Positions 43,364-51,648 of a stretch of DNA of 64,000 nucleotides are shown in pieces. The notes below the pieces were generated by a model. It saw nothing but the letters and a program-made list of their open reading frames with translations, was not told the origin of the DNA and did no database searches. Origin of the DNA: Priestia megaterium (GTDB lineage Bacteria; Bacillota; Bacilli; Bacillales; Bacillaceae_H); the NCBI RefSeq assembly GCF_023824195.1, contig NZ_CP085442.1, forward strand, positions 3,448,001-3,512,000, written 5' to 3'. Position 1 is the first letter of the stretch. Every line of letters starts with the position of its first letter. Position numbers and translations under genes: made by a program.

Positions 43364-44686
43364 TTACTTGATGCCGTAATATTCTTCAAGCGTAATACCT
43401 TTACTCTTAATCGCCTGCGCCACTGGTTTGCCTACATATCGCAAGTGCCATGGCTCATATTTATAGCCGGTTACCGCTTCTTTTCCTTTTGGATAACGAA
43501 TAATAAATCCATATTCTGCTGCGTGAGCATCGAGCCAAGTTGCTTCTTTTGTTCCGCCAAAGCAGTCTTGAGCGGCACATGTACCGTCTCCTTTTGTTAC
43601 GTCAATTCCAAGACCCGTTTCATGTTCACTCGTGCCTGGCAACGCGCTGTAAGTGGCCGCTTTGTCATAACCGTCTCTTTGGACATACGAACTAAAAAGC
43701 GCGCTTTGCGTTGCGTGTGAACGGTAAGCCGATACCCCAAGAAGCGTAACCCCTTGTTTTTTAGCACCTGCAAATAACTGTGCAATAGCTGCTGCTGCTT
43801 CACTGCGCATTTTTTTCTTCTCCGTTTGTTCTTTGAATGTAAACGGAATTGTTGTATATACTAAATCTTTCGGAACGTAGTTTTCCGGAAGCTTATTTTG
43901 TTTATTTACGACAACTTGTATGCTTTCAGGGTTCGAAACCACTTTCATGCCAGCTAATGCTCGTACGTATTGACCGCTTACATAGCCAACCTTACCTTGA
44001 TAAGTAATTTTCAGCCAGCCGTTTGCTGCTTTAGCCGTTACGTCTAACTGTGTACCGGCTTTAATTGTTGCCATGACGGCACCAGCAGTTGAAGGAGTTG
44101 TTCGAACATTTACATTCGATGTCGCCACATAAACAGAAGACGCCGGAGCCGTTTCAGAAGAACCCGTTGATTCTTTTAGGTACTGTGTGCTTACATAGCC
44201 CGTTTTCCCTTGATAGCTCACTTTTAGCCAGCCGTTTGATGGTTGTTCCGTTGCCGTGAGCTGCGTGCCTTGTTTGACCGTTACAACAATCGAGCTTGAC
44301 GTCGATGGACCGCTTCGGATATTTAAATTTGCCGTTGTTACATACGTTTTTGTCGTTGAAGTCACTGACTTTTTAACATAATCACTGCTTACGTAGCCCG
44401 TTTTCCCTTGGTAGCTTACTTTTAGCCAGCCGTTTGCTGCTTGTCCAACTACCGTTAGCTGCGTGCCTTGTTTGACTGTCGCAATAATTGCGTTAGACGT
44501 CGATGGACCGCTTCGAATATTTAAATTCGCCGTTGTTGTATACGTTTCCGCCGCTGCGCTTGCTACAGTTGGCTCACCCATTAATTTCGAAGAATGAAGA
44601 CCTAGAGTTCCTCCCCCTACAAGTGTAAAAGCAAGGCCTGTTACCACTAACTTTTTGTAAAATGTTTGTCTGTTCACTTCTGTCAT
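43364..44686 (-). CDS. secreted D-Ala-D-Ala carboxypeptidase (M15/VanY) with three SH3b repeats
   Basis: A 440-residue exported enzyme. A signal-like hydrophobic N-terminus (LVVTGLAFTLVGGGTLGL) is followed by three bacterial SH3 domains (about 47-105, 115-170 and 185-240). Each carries the pattern NLNIRSGPST and GWLKVSYQGKTGYVS, and such domains bind peptidoglycan. The C-terminal M15B domain has SAYRSHATQSALF, SEHETGLGIDV and the final EPWHLRYVG, supplying the zinc ligands His/Asp/His. It would trim terminal D-Ala from wall peptides. The SH3b units are well-conserved repeats at DNA level. Confidence 0.9.
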   Translation of the reverse strand: MTEVNRQTFYKKLVVTGLAFTLVGGGTLGLHSSKLMGEPTVASAAAETYTTTANLNIRSGPSTSNAIIATVKQGTQLTVVGQAANGWLKVSYQGKTGYVSSDYVKKSVTSTTKTYVTTANLNIRSGPSTSSSIVVTVKQGTQLTATEQPSNGWLKVSYQGKTGYVSTQYLKESTGSSETAPASSVYVATSNVNVRTTPSTAGAVMATIKAGTQLDVTAKAANGWLKITYQGKVGYVSGQYVRALAGMKVVSNPESIQVVVNKQNKLPENYVPKDLVYTTIPFTFKEQTEKKKMRSEAAAAIAQLFAGAKKQGVTLLGVSAYRSHATQSALFSSYVQRDGYDKAATYSALPGTSEHETGLGIDVTKGDGTCAAQDCFGGTKEATWLDAHAAEYGFIIRYPKGKEAVTGYKYEPWHLRYVGKPVAQAIKSKGITLEEYYGIK

Positions 44687-45034
44687 TTTTTATACCTCAT
44701 TTGCAAAATATAATAGAAATACATGTTGCTAGTTTAATAGGTTAAGTGAAAACAGGATCCGATGTTTAAGCTAAACCTTAAACCAACAACATTAAATAAA
44801 ATCATTCGACGTCTAGAGGCTTTGTACCATTACTTTGCTCCAGCTAGCACGTATCTTTAGAATACCGGATAATCGTGTCAAAAGTATATCAAAATATTTC
44901 AAACTTGTTTCCAAACTGATACATTTTCAACAAAAATAGAATAATAGAGCAAAAACAGCAAAAAAACCCTTACGTTTACTCTCAATTGCTTAGGGTAAAA
45001 AACAACTAAAAACAAAGATTGAGATGGTGATAAA
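44687..45034. other. intergenic region before the AGE-family gene
   Basis: A 348-bp gap between divergent genes. It must hold both promoters, but I see no convincing consensus boxes. A weak dyad ACCCT...AGGGT (about 44967-44997) lies just before the epimerase gene. Confidence 0.4.
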
Positions 45035-46246
45035 ATGGACACAGCAACGGATTTTTCCTCAACTACGTTTCGAGAACCTCACACATTAAAACAGCATATT
45101 TTTGATACTCTTCATTTTTACTACCCCGCTTGTATCGACCAAAAAAACGGCGGGTATATCCATGAATACTACGACGACGGCACCGTTAACAACACGCATT
45201 CAAAGCACTTGGTAAGTACGGCGCGCTTTATTTATATCTTTAGCGTAGGCGCTCTTTTAGACGGTCCGGATTGGTGCAAAGAAGCGGCTCAGCACGGCAT
45301 TCGTTTTTTACAAAACAACCATTATGATAGAGATCACGGCGGGTATTTTTTTGAAGTAACCGATGACGGAGAAGTAAAAGACGATTCCAAACAAGCATAC
45401 GGCCACGCTTTTGCCCTTTTAGCTTATTCCATCGCGTATCAAGCCGGCATTCAAGAAGCAAAAGAAACCATTGAACAGATATATGACGTGATGGAAAAGC
45501 ACTTTTGGGAAGATGCGCACGGCTTTTACCGAGACGAATGGGACGCATCGTGGTCAGCTTCTTCTTTATATCGCGGACAGAATGCAAATATGCATATGTG
45601 TGAAGCGATGCTTTCTGCGTTTGACGCAACAAGAGATAAAAAATACTTAGAACGAGCGTACACGCTTGCAAAAGGCGTTACTCAGCAGCTTGCTGAACGA
45701 TCTGGCGGCATGATTTGGGAGCATTATGGTACAGACTGGCAGCCAGATTGGGACTACAATAAAAACAATACAAAAGATGAATTTCGCCCGTACGGCTTTA
45801 TACCAGGACATCAGTTTGAATGGAGCAAGCTGCTTTTATGGCTTGATCGGCACCGTTCGGAAAACTGGATGACAGAACGTGCAAAAGATTTGTTTGATAA
45901 GGGCTGGAACCGAGGCTGGGATGCTAAGTACGGAGGTCTTTACTTTGCGCTGCCTCCCCAAGAAGAGGTCATTGATCGGGATAAAAACTACTGGGTGATG
46001 GCCGAAGCCATTTCTGCGGCTTCACTGCTCGGGGTAAAAACCGGAGACAGCGGATATTGTAAAGCATACGACGCCCTGTTCTCCTACTGTCAGAAACACT
46101 TTATCGATCACACATATGGAGGGTGGTATCAGCTGTTAAATCAGCAAAACGAACGCTACAGCTCGAAAAAAAGCCCGGCTCCTAAAGCCGATTATCACCC
46201 TGTGGCAGCTTGCTATCAAACGCTGATAGCACTGAATTCTCGTTGA
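45035..46246 (+). CDS. AGE-family N-acylglucosamine 2-epimerase / aldose-ketose isomerase
   Basis: A 403-residue (alpha/alpha)6-barrel protein. NGGYIHEYYDDG, STARFIYIFSVG, HGGYFFEV, KQAYGHAFALLAYS, GQNANMHMCEAMLSAF, GFIPGHQFEWSKLL and GGWYQLL carry the conserved His, Glu and Arg residues of the AGE superfamily. The HxxxFE(W) and NMHMCEA motifs fit the YihS/mannose isomerase branch better than renin-binding N-acylglucosamine epimerase. Likely substrate is a free hexose. It stands alone, so the pathway is not shown. Confidence 0.85.
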   Translation: MDTATDFSSTTFREPHTLKQHIFDTLHFYYPACIDQKNGGYIHEYYDDGTVNNTHSKHLVSTARFIYIFSVGALLDGPDWCKEAAQHGIRFLQNNHYDRDHGGYFFEVTDDGEVKDDSKQAYGHAFALLAYSIAYQAGIQEAKETIEQIYDVMEKHFWEDAHGFYRDEWDASWSASSLYRGQNANMHMCEAMLSAFDATRDKKYLERAYTLAKGVTQQLAERSGGMIWEHYGTDWQPDWDYNKNNTKDEFRPYGFIPGHQFEWSKLLLWLDRHRSENWMTERAKDLFDKGWNRGWDAKYGGLYFALPPQEEVIDRDKNYWVMAEAISAASLLGVKTGDSGYCKAYDALFSYCQKHFIDHTYGGWYQLLNQQNERYSSKKSPAPKADYHPVAACYQTLIALNSR

Positions 46247-46378
46247 AATAATAATCATAAAGAAACCGTTTTTTCCAGATGCGTTTATTTCTTTTATTTA
46301 AGGGAATTTACTTACTAACAATCATTGTTTACACATTTTAGAAAAAGCTCGACTATATATATGCAAGGAGTGATGACG

Positions 46379-46681
46379 ATGTATTTTTATGCGTTAGCAC
46401 AAGGAACAGATTCTGGAGACCCAGTAACACTGCACCATGAGAAGAAATTTTCGAAAAAAGAATTTTTAGAGATGTTTAATGAAGCATTAGATGAGTTGGA
46501 TACGCATCCAGCTCCAAGCGATGTCGGTGAATACCTTTGCCGTGCGTACGGATTTCAAGAAATTGAAATCGAGACGGGTGTTGTATGCTACTGCGCTCCT
46601 TTTAGAAAGCTAGACGACTCGGATATTATAGAAGACCGTACGTACATGGATGCCACGACCGGAACACTAAAATACAACTAA
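46379..46681 (+). CDS. hypothetical protein, 100 aa
   Basis: A 100-residue acidic soluble protein starting MYFYALAQG. It has a helix FSKKEFLEMFNEALDEL and a compact C-terminal half with two Cys (YLCRAYGF, VVCYCAPF). The ATG at 46379 follows AAGGAG by 8 nt; longer starts have no signal. It precedes the YjzC-like gene by 17 bp, so they form a two-gene unit. No family recognised. Confidence 0.65.
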   Translation: MYFYALAQGTDSGDPVTLHHEKKFSKKEFLEMFNEALDELDTHPAPSDVGEYLCRAYGFQEIEIETGVVCYCAPFRKLDDSDIIEDRTYMDATTGTLKYN

Positions 46682-46698
46682 TCAAAAAGAAAGGTTGG

Positions 46699-47001
46699 AT
46701 GCGTGTGAAGACCGTACAGAACATTTATCGAACGAGTGAAGCTGTACCAAAATCGGGCGCTTACGTTTGTGCGGAAGGTGAAATTAAACTCTTTCAAAAA
46801 GATGACCTTTTTACACCTTGCCCCCACACACGTGAATCAACGACGTGGAAGCCTGTAGATGACGCCTTTTCAACCGGAGAATTGGTTCCGCAAACCGGTC
46901 GCTATACCGACGAAAACGGCAATCAAGTAAAGCTAAAAGAAAATGATTTATTTCCAAGATGCCTTCGTTCAGGTGAGCCTACGACGTGGAGACGAGGATA
47001 A
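46699..47001 (+). CDS. protein with two YjzC-like repeats
   Basis: A 100-residue protein made of two copies of a roughly 45-residue unit: VPKSGAYVC-EGEIKLFQKDDLFTPCP...TTWKP and VPQTGRYTDENGNQVKLKENDLFPRCL...TTWRR. Each has the P-x-(S/T)-G-x-Y, D-L-F-x-x-C and TTW pattern of the YjzC-like family, thought to be a small beta module. The Cys of each unit could bind metal. Co-transcribed with the gene before it; a perfect terminator follows. Confidence 0.65.
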   Translation: MRVKTVQNIYRTSEAVPKSGAYVCAEGEIKLFQKDDLFTPCPHTRESTTWKPVDDAFSTGELVPQTGRYTDENGNQVKLKENDLFPRCLRSGEPTTWRRG

Positions 47002-47010
47002 CAGACAACA

Positions 47011-47040
47011 AAGCAGCCGCTTATTAAGCGGCTGCTTTTA
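47011..47040. terminator. terminator between convergent units
   Basis: AAGCAGCCGCTT pairs perfectly with AAGCGGCTGCTT around ATT, with T and A runs on either side. Confidence 0.85.
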
Positions 47041-47047
47041 TTAAAGC

Positions 47048-47989
47048 TTATTTAAAAAATGAATTCTTTTTTCTTCCTTTTAACAGATCGCCCGTCCACC
47101 CTTTCATTCGTAAATAGAGATAAATGGCAACGGTTGAAAGAACAATTAAAATGAGTGCATAGATATAGCCAAACTTCAAATCAAGCTCAGGCATCCCTTT
47201 AAAGTTCATTCCCCAAAGAGCTCCAAAAGCCGTTAAAGGCGTACTGATTGCTGTCAGCAGCGTTAAAGCTTTCATAATCTCATTTCCTCGATGAGTAGAC
47301 ACGACTTCTTCTAATTTAATTAACGCGTCAAATTCTTTTTGATATTGTTCAATTAGCGTTAAGCCGATTTCGATTTTTTTACACATCCGCTGATATTCGA
47401 CCGTTTGGTTAATTTTTTTATGAAATGCTTCTTCTATTCCCATTGTGACTTCTCGAACAGAACTGATTAAATTTGTCCATATAAGCAGGTCATACCTCGC
47501 TTTATGAATATCATCTAATACGTCGGTGTTGTTATTATGGCGCACTTCCCACAGAAGCTCTCTGAAATGACTTTCAAACTGATCGAATCCATTTAAGTGC
47601 TTTTTCATAATTTCGCCTAAAAGAATAAAAAAGCTTTCTGCCGTGTTAGCAGACTGCTTCATGCGTTCAATCATTCGTTCATGATGGGTGTCTTGTAGGA
47701 TTTCCAAATCAATTCCTGCCGTTATAATAAACTCCTCGGTGATATAAAAATGAAACGAATCGTAATTTTTTTGATCAAAAGACTCTTTATGATAAATCAA
47801 TGAACCATAAATGAGCTCACTTTCTCCTACTACATCTACTTGAATATGATTAGAATTTTTCTTTTGCAGCTGCTGGCAAAACCATTCATTTCTTGGATAC
47901 TGATAGTCTTTGATCACACCAGCTATTCCATCTGCTTCTTCTAAATCAAACTGATACCATTTCCACTGATCGTTCGTCACGGTATTCAT
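47048..47989 (-). CDS. CorA-family magnesium/cobalt transporter
   Basis: A 313-residue 2-TM-GxN transporter. The long N-terminal cytosolic part, with a helical stalk (YQRMCKKIEIGLTLIEQYQKEFDALIKLEEV), leads to TM1 (LTLLTAISTPLTAFGALWG), the selectivity motif GMNFKGMP and TM2 (YIYALILIVLSTVAIYLYL). It assembles as a pentamer and admits Mg2+, Co2+ or Ni2+. The GMN is intact but the following MPEL loop departs from the usual MPE(L/H). ATG 47989 fits a GGGAAAG site; an upstream start at 48034 is less likely. Divergent from an RsbR-like gene. Confidence 0.85.
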   Translation of the reverse strand: MNTVTNDQWKWYQFDLEEADGIAGVIKDYQYPRNEWFCQQLQKKNSNHIQVDVVGESELIYGSLIYHKESFDQKNYDSFHFYITEEFIITAGIDLEILQDTHHERMIERMKQSANTAESFFILLGEIMKKHLNGFDQFESHFRELLWEVRHNNNTDVLDDIHKARYDLLIWTNLISSVREVTMGIEEAFHKKINQTVEYQRMCKKIEIGLTLIEQYQKEFDALIKLEEVVSTHRGNEIMKALTLLTAISTPLTAFGALWGMNFKGMPELDLKFGYIYALILIVLSTVAIYLYLRMKGWTGDLLKGRKKNSFFK

Positions 47990-48097
47990 ACTTTCCCTCT
48001 TTCCCCTTTTATTAGGATTTTTCCCTATATACAATCACTTAAAACCTAACACGCAAAATAAACATACATTTCATATCCATCTTTATAAAAAAGGTGC

Positions 48098-48126
48098 TAT
48101 AATAAATACGTTGCGCACATGCGCAA
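48098..48126 (+). promoter_or_regulatory. promoter and dyad before the RsbR-like gene
   Basis: A perfect TATAAT (48098-48103) is followed 7 bp later by TTGCGCACATGCGCAA (7-bp arms, 2-nt centre, 48111-48126), which would overlap the start of transcription. No -35 match is seen, suggesting an activator or extended -10. The dyad is a candidate operator. Confidence 0.5.
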
Positions 48127-48155
48127 TGCTTTATCAGTTTGAGAGGAGAATAACA

Positions 48156-49013
48156 GTGAAGAAAGATATCGCTTTACGTTCTTATCTGCTAGAAAATGCA
48201 CCAAATATGACGGAAGAATGGTATGAATCTTTGGACAAAAAGTCTTCTGAAGGCGTATATACCTCTAGTGACCCCGATGTCATTCAACGCTTAAAAGCGC
48301 AAAACTATGAATTTCATTTATATATCAGCAACGTCTTTATAGAAGATGAAAAAAGCTTTTTTGAATCTTTTAACACGTGGCTGAATAAAGTTGCCAAAGA
48401 CCAAGAACATATCAGAACACCCATTCAAAGTATTATTAAAGAATTTATGAACGTCCGCAAACAATACTGTGATTATATTCGACGGTTTGTAGAACTTCAT
48501 GATGACGTTGCTCAGCAGCATCTCGATGTGTGGAATGAAAAAGTAGTAAGGGTATTTGATATTATTATTTTGAAATTCATCACAGAAGCGCAAGAATATG
48601 CATCAAATCGACTACGCTCTCAGCAGGAAATGATTCATGAATTAAGTTCACCTGTTATTGTGATTAAAAAAGACGTTGCTCTTTTACCGTTAGTCGGCGA
48701 TATTGATACGGCAAGAGCCAAAATGATCCTAGAAAGCACGTTAAAACAGTGTGCAGAGAAGCAAATCTCTCATTTGTATATTGATTTGTCAGGAGTCGTG
48801 ATGATCGATACAATGGTCGCGCACGAGCTGTTTCAGCTGATAAATGCGCTTGATTTAATCGGCGTTAAATCGATTTTATCGGGCATTCGTCCTGAATTAG
48901 CCACTACTGCGATGCAGCTAGGGCTGAAATTTGACCATATACGAATTAAATCAAATCTTGCTCAAGCATTAGAAGATGATTCAAAAATTGTAATTGCTTC
49001 TAGCACTCATTAA
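48156..49013 (+). CDS. RsbR-family STAS-domain stressosome protein
   Basis: A 285-residue RsbR paralogue. The N-terminal helical sensor half differs from that of the protein at 40160-41029, but the STAS half is similar: PLVGDIDTARAKMI and SGVVMIDTMVAHELFQL with both phosphorylatable Thr positions. It would join stressosomes and tune sigma-B. The start is GTG 48156 with GAGGAG 8 nt upstream; longer ATG/GTG starts to 48111 fall in the dyad. Monocistronic with a terminator. Confidence 0.88.
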   Translation: MKKDIALRSYLLENAPNMTEEWYESLDKKSSEGVYTSSDPDVIQRLKAQNYEFHLYISNVFIEDEKSFFESFNTWLNKVAKDQEHIRTPIQSIIKEFMNVRKQYCDYIRRFVELHDDVAQQHLDVWNEKVVRVFDIIILKFITEAQEYASNRLRSQQEMIHELSSPVIVIKKDVALLPLVGDIDTARAKMILESTLKQCAEKQISHLYIDLSGVVMIDTMVAHELFQLINALDLIGVKSILSGIRPELATTAMQLGLKFDHIRIKSNLAQALEDDSKIVIASSTH

Positions 49014-49031
49014 TATAGGGATACAGACAAA

Positions 49032-49057
49032 AAAAACAGCCCGAGAAGGCTGTTTTT
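49032..49057. terminator. terminator between convergent genes
   Basis: AAAAACAGCC pairs with GGCTGTTTTT around a 6-nt loop and is followed by T; it serves the RsbR-like gene and overlaps the stop of the convergent 74-residue gene. Confidence 0.75.
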
Positions 49058-49281
49058 TATTTTCTATGATGAATGTTTTCAGAACCCGATTCATCTTTCG
49101 TTTTCGTTTTCTTTTTCTCTTCTTTTTGTTCAAGTCTTATGTCTTCCATTGGCATAGGATCCACCGTTTCTTCTTCTTTGAAACGTTCAAATAACGTTTC
49201 GTCTTGATCTGTTACACGCTGTTCCGTTTCATCTCTTTTTTTAGGTGTATTTGAAATAGATCTTTTCTGGCGTTCTCCCAT
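49057..49281 (-). CDS. small, highly charged protein, 74 aa
   Basis: A 74-residue protein made almost wholly of charged and polar residues (rich in Glu, Lys, Arg, Asp), with no hydrophobic core, so it is probably disordered. AGGAGGAG lies 5 nt before the ATG, a strong ribosome site that argues it is real. It follows the SDR gene by 65 bp in which a 34-bp tandem duplication sits. Unknown function; perhaps a stress-related small protein given its neighbours. Confidence 0.65.
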   Translation of the reverse strand: MGERQKRSISNTPKKRDETEQRVTDQDETLFERFKEEETVDPMPMEDIRLEQKEEKKKTKTKDESGSENIHHRK

Positions 49282-49294
49282 CTTTTCTCCTCCT

Positions 49295-49362
49295 TTATTA
49301 TAGGTGAAGCAATTATGTGTTCATGAAATTATTATAGGTGAAGCAATTATGTGTTCATGAAA
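49295..49362. repeat. 34-bp perfect tandem duplication at SDR 3' end
   Basis: Bases 49295-49328 and 49329-49362 are identical. The right copy includes the last codons and stop of the SDR gene, so the left copy is a non-functional duplicate of that gene end. Perfect identity suggests a recent slippage event. Confidence 0.9.
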
Positions 49363-50216
49363 TCTCCGCCGTTAACATGAAGCGTTTGACCCGTCATATA
49401 AGATGAATCATTTGAAGCTAGCAGCACATAGCAGCCTACGTGCTCCACAGGATGCCCAGGTCTGCCCATCGGTGTATCTGTACCGAATTCTCCTACTTTA
49501 TCACTTGAGAAAGTAGACGGGATAAGCGGTGTCCAGATTGGTCCCGGCGCTACAGCATTCACGCGAATGCCATCTTTGACAAGCGCTTGCGCCATACTGC
49601 GCGTAAAGCCGTTGATTGCACCTTTTGTCGCCGTATAATCGATCAGCTGAGGATTTCCACGGTAAGGATTAATTGACGTTGTATTAATGATCGCACTGCC
49701 TTTTCCTAAATAATCAAGCGCTTTTTTCGTAAAATAAAAGTAGGAATAAAAGTTCGTTTTAAACGTTCGTTCAAGCTGTTCACTCGTAATTTCTTTAATG
49801 CTTTCTTTTGGATGCTGCTCTCCTGCATTGTTCACAAGGATATCAAGCTTTCCAAGCTCACTCACCGTTTTTTCTACCGCTTCGTTACAGAACGATTCGT
49901 CTCCTACGTCTCCTGCAATCAGCAAGCATCTTACACCTTCTTCTTCAATGCGGGCTTTTGTTTCCTCGGCGTCGCTATGTTCGTTTAAGTAAACGATGGC
50001 TACGTCCGCTCCTTCTTTCGCATAAGCAATGGATACAGCTCGTCCAATTCCGCTGTCTCCCCCGGTAACTAGCGCTACTTTTCCTTTTAATTTTCCTGTA
50101 CCAATGTAATTGTCATCCTCATAAATAGGGAGAGGATTCATCTCGCTTTCGATACCCGGCTGGCGGTCTTGCGTTTGTTGGGGCTGACCTTGTGTTTGTT
50201 GATCTTGTAAATTCAT
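49347..50216 (-). CDS. general-stress type short-chain dehydrogenase
   Basis: A 289-residue SDR of the YhdF/YdaD type. A Gln-rich N-terminal extension (QDQQTQGQPQQTQ) of about 40 residues precedes the Rossmann domain: [18 protein letters not shown], Ser in NTTSIN, YTATKGA with catalytic Tyr and Lys, and the [11 protein letters not shown] ending. Such proteins are sigma-B-dependent or sporulation-related oxidoreductases with unknown substrates. It is a paralogue of the gene at 51649-52578. Confidence 0.88.
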   Translation of the reverse strand: MNLQDQQTQGQPQQTQDRQPGIESEMNPLPIYEDDNYIGTGKLKGKVALVTGGDSGIGRAVSIAYAKEGADVAIVYLNEHSDAEETKARIEEEGVRCLLIAGDVGDESFCNEAVEKTVSELGKLDILVNNAGEQHPKESIKEITSEQLERTFKTNFYSYFYFTKKALDYLGKGSAIINTTSINPYRGNPQLIDYTATKGAINGFTRSMAQALVKDGIRVNAVAPGPIWTPLIPSTFSSDKVGEFGTDTPMGRPGHPVEHVGCYVLLASNDSSYMTGQTLHVNGGDFMNT

Positions 50217-50356
50217 TTTAATCTCCTCCTATTTTTGATGGAACTTTTTAGTATAGTCTAGGTTTAGCCTTCTGTTTTGAAGTTCAAACATCTTTTTTTA
50301 AAAATTTATGATGTTTCTATTCTCTTTTACTATCTTAGAAAATTCATAGAAAACAA

Positions 50357-50381
50357 GTTTAAAGTTGGAAACAAAGGCTAC
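50357..50381 (+). promoter_or_regulatory. candidate sigma-B promoter before GS17M gene
   Basis: GTTTAA (50357-50362), 13 bp, GGCTAC (50376-50381) resembles the sigma-B consensus GTTTAA-N12-15-GGGTAT with two mismatches in the -10. The gene downstream belongs to a general-stress family. Confidence 0.45.
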
Positions 50382-50438
50382 ATGATGAGTAGAAGATGTA
50401 TTTCAGAAATATCTTTTATCAGGAGGTTTGGTTCGTGT

Positions 50439-50777
50439 ATGAAACACATTCAAGTAGCAGAAAACCAAAAGGAGGCAGCCTGCGTCATCCGTTCTTTTTT
50501 AAAGAAAGGATTTACAAGCAAAGATATTTATCTGCTGGCCTACGATAAAGAATGGGCTCAGAATTTAACGGAGGCAACACATACAAAAAAGTACAGAATG
50601 GCAGAGCAAGGTATTTTTGAAACGGCGGTAAATATGCTTCTTTCAAGAGAAGATGAGCTTCTTTCAAAGATGGCTTCGCTCGGCTTATCCAATCAAGAAG
50701 CAAACCGGTATAAAGAAGAAATGAAACAAGGACATATCGTGGTTATTGGCGCACAGAGTCAATCAATTCCCTACTAA
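50439..50777 (+). CDS. general stress protein 17M-like (YflT domain)
   Basis: A 112-residue protein with the YflT pattern: IQVAENQKEAACVIRSFLKKGFTSKDIYLLAYDKE near the start and a C-terminal SLGLSNQEANRYKEEMKQGHIVVIGA. The family is small ferredoxin-like proteins induced by general stress in Bacillus; the biochemical role is unknown. The ATG at 50439 follows AGGAGG by 12 nt, a little long, but the family start fits. Confidence 0.85.
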   Translation: MKHIQVAENQKEAACVIRSFLKKGFTSKDIYLLAYDKEWAQNLTEATHTKKYRMAEQGIFETAVNMLLSREDELLSKMASLGLSNQEANRYKEEMKQGHIVVIGAQSQSIPY

Positions 50778-50858
50778 AACAGCGGAAACGTTTTTTATTA
50801 GCTTATAAGGGTATTTAGTAAAATAAGCCATTGTCTATCAAGAAAGGAAGTTATAACA

Positions 50859-51014
50859 ATGTTAAATTATTTGGGAATTCAGATAGGCTCTCTTTACTTT
50901 CCTACTAGTATTTTGCTTATCACGTTTCTTGTATTAATCGGCTTTTTCATTTATTTCCTCTCTAGAAGAAGAAAAAACCGCCAGGAATCACGTGAGCAAT
51001 CACGAGGAAAATAA
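50859..51014 (+). CDS. small single-span membrane protein, 51 aa
   Basis: A 51-residue protein. The N-terminus is weakly hydrophobic, one transmembrane helix (TSILLITFLVLIGFFIYFL) follows, then a strongly basic cytosolic tail (SRRRKNRQESREQSRGK). AAAGGAAG precedes the ATG by 8 nt. It lies between the stress gene and repeat copy D. Unknown role. Confidence 0.65.
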   Translation: MLNYLGIQIGSLYFPTSILLITFLVLIGFFIYFLSRRRKNRQESREQSRGK

Positions 51015-51030
51015 AAGAGAATGTCAATTT

Positions 51031-51372
51031 AAAGAGGCTGGGACAAAAGTATGTTAGCCAACGTGAATGGCGAACTATTGATCAAAATGTTTGATTGGTG
51101 GTTCGTTTTTTGTTGGGATGGTGAACGTAGGTTTCATCTGTTTAGTTCCTTCTAGCAGTTGATTGGAGGGCAAGGCGAAGACTCCTGCGGGAAAAGCGGA
51201 CTAGATGAGACCCCGCAGGAGCCTAGCGACGAGGAGGCTCATCGGCCGCCCGCGGAAAGCGAAGCCTTGCACGGAAATCAACAGCGGTGTAACAAGCTAT
51301 TCATACTAGAGCGGTTATCTAATTTGCTCGTCTTTAAATGGAAGTGATTTAGTTATGTCTCAACCTCCTTTG
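51031..51372 (-). repeat. MITE-like repeat, copy D (full length, inverted)
   Basis: The longest copy (342 bp). Left end AAAGAGGCTGGGACAAAAGT and right end AGTTATGTCTCAACCTCCTT are imperfect inverted repeats, 16 of 20 matching. The core has CTCCTGCGGGAAAAGCG and GACCCCGCAGGAGCC arms that pair into a GC-rich hairpin, plus CGCCCGCGGAAAGCG. It is inverted relative to copies A, B, C and E and lies between small genes. Confidence 0.8.
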
Positions 51373-51410
51373 TACTATAAAACAGGCAGATACTTCTCAT
51401 AGCGAGGGTT

Positions 51411-51545
51411 TACATAAAAAGGCGGACGAGGTCCTAAAAGCGGCAGCAGAAAAGGCTGAGAGTCAGAGTTATAGGTTACTTCCACCGTCTGATTTGATCC
51501 GTCCATTAGCAATAGCTTCACTTCTTCACTGTAGTAATATCGCAT
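51411..51545 (-). CDS. small protein, 44 aa, possibly frameshifted at its end
   Basis: A 44-residue frame starting MRYYYSEEVKLLLMDG and ending LLGPRPPFM. The codons after the stop, shifted by one base at a short T run, would continue as YVNPRYEKYLPVL and end at 51376-51378, which fits the preceding sequence better. So the gene may be truncated by a one-base deletion or sequence error. A GAAGGTGGG site precedes the ATG. Family unknown. Confidence 0.5.
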
Positions 51546-51648
51546 GAACCCACCTTCTTTCTCGCATTCTACACTCTTTATACGTATGCATGAGAGATAG
51601 ATCTATGTCATAGAGTGAAAGAGTGATGCTTTTTGAGGAGGTTGTTTT

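Noticed and set aside
43289..43720. 143-residue + strand frame over the M15 domain
   Set aside because: Antisense to the conserved zinc-binding domain.
45240..45671. 143-residue frame antisense to the AGE-family gene
   Set aside because: It shadows a well-conserved enzyme and has no ribosome site or family resemblance.
51159..51347. Frame through repeat copy D (and the matching one in copy E at 54477-54728)
   Set aside because: Repeat-derived open frames without translation signals.
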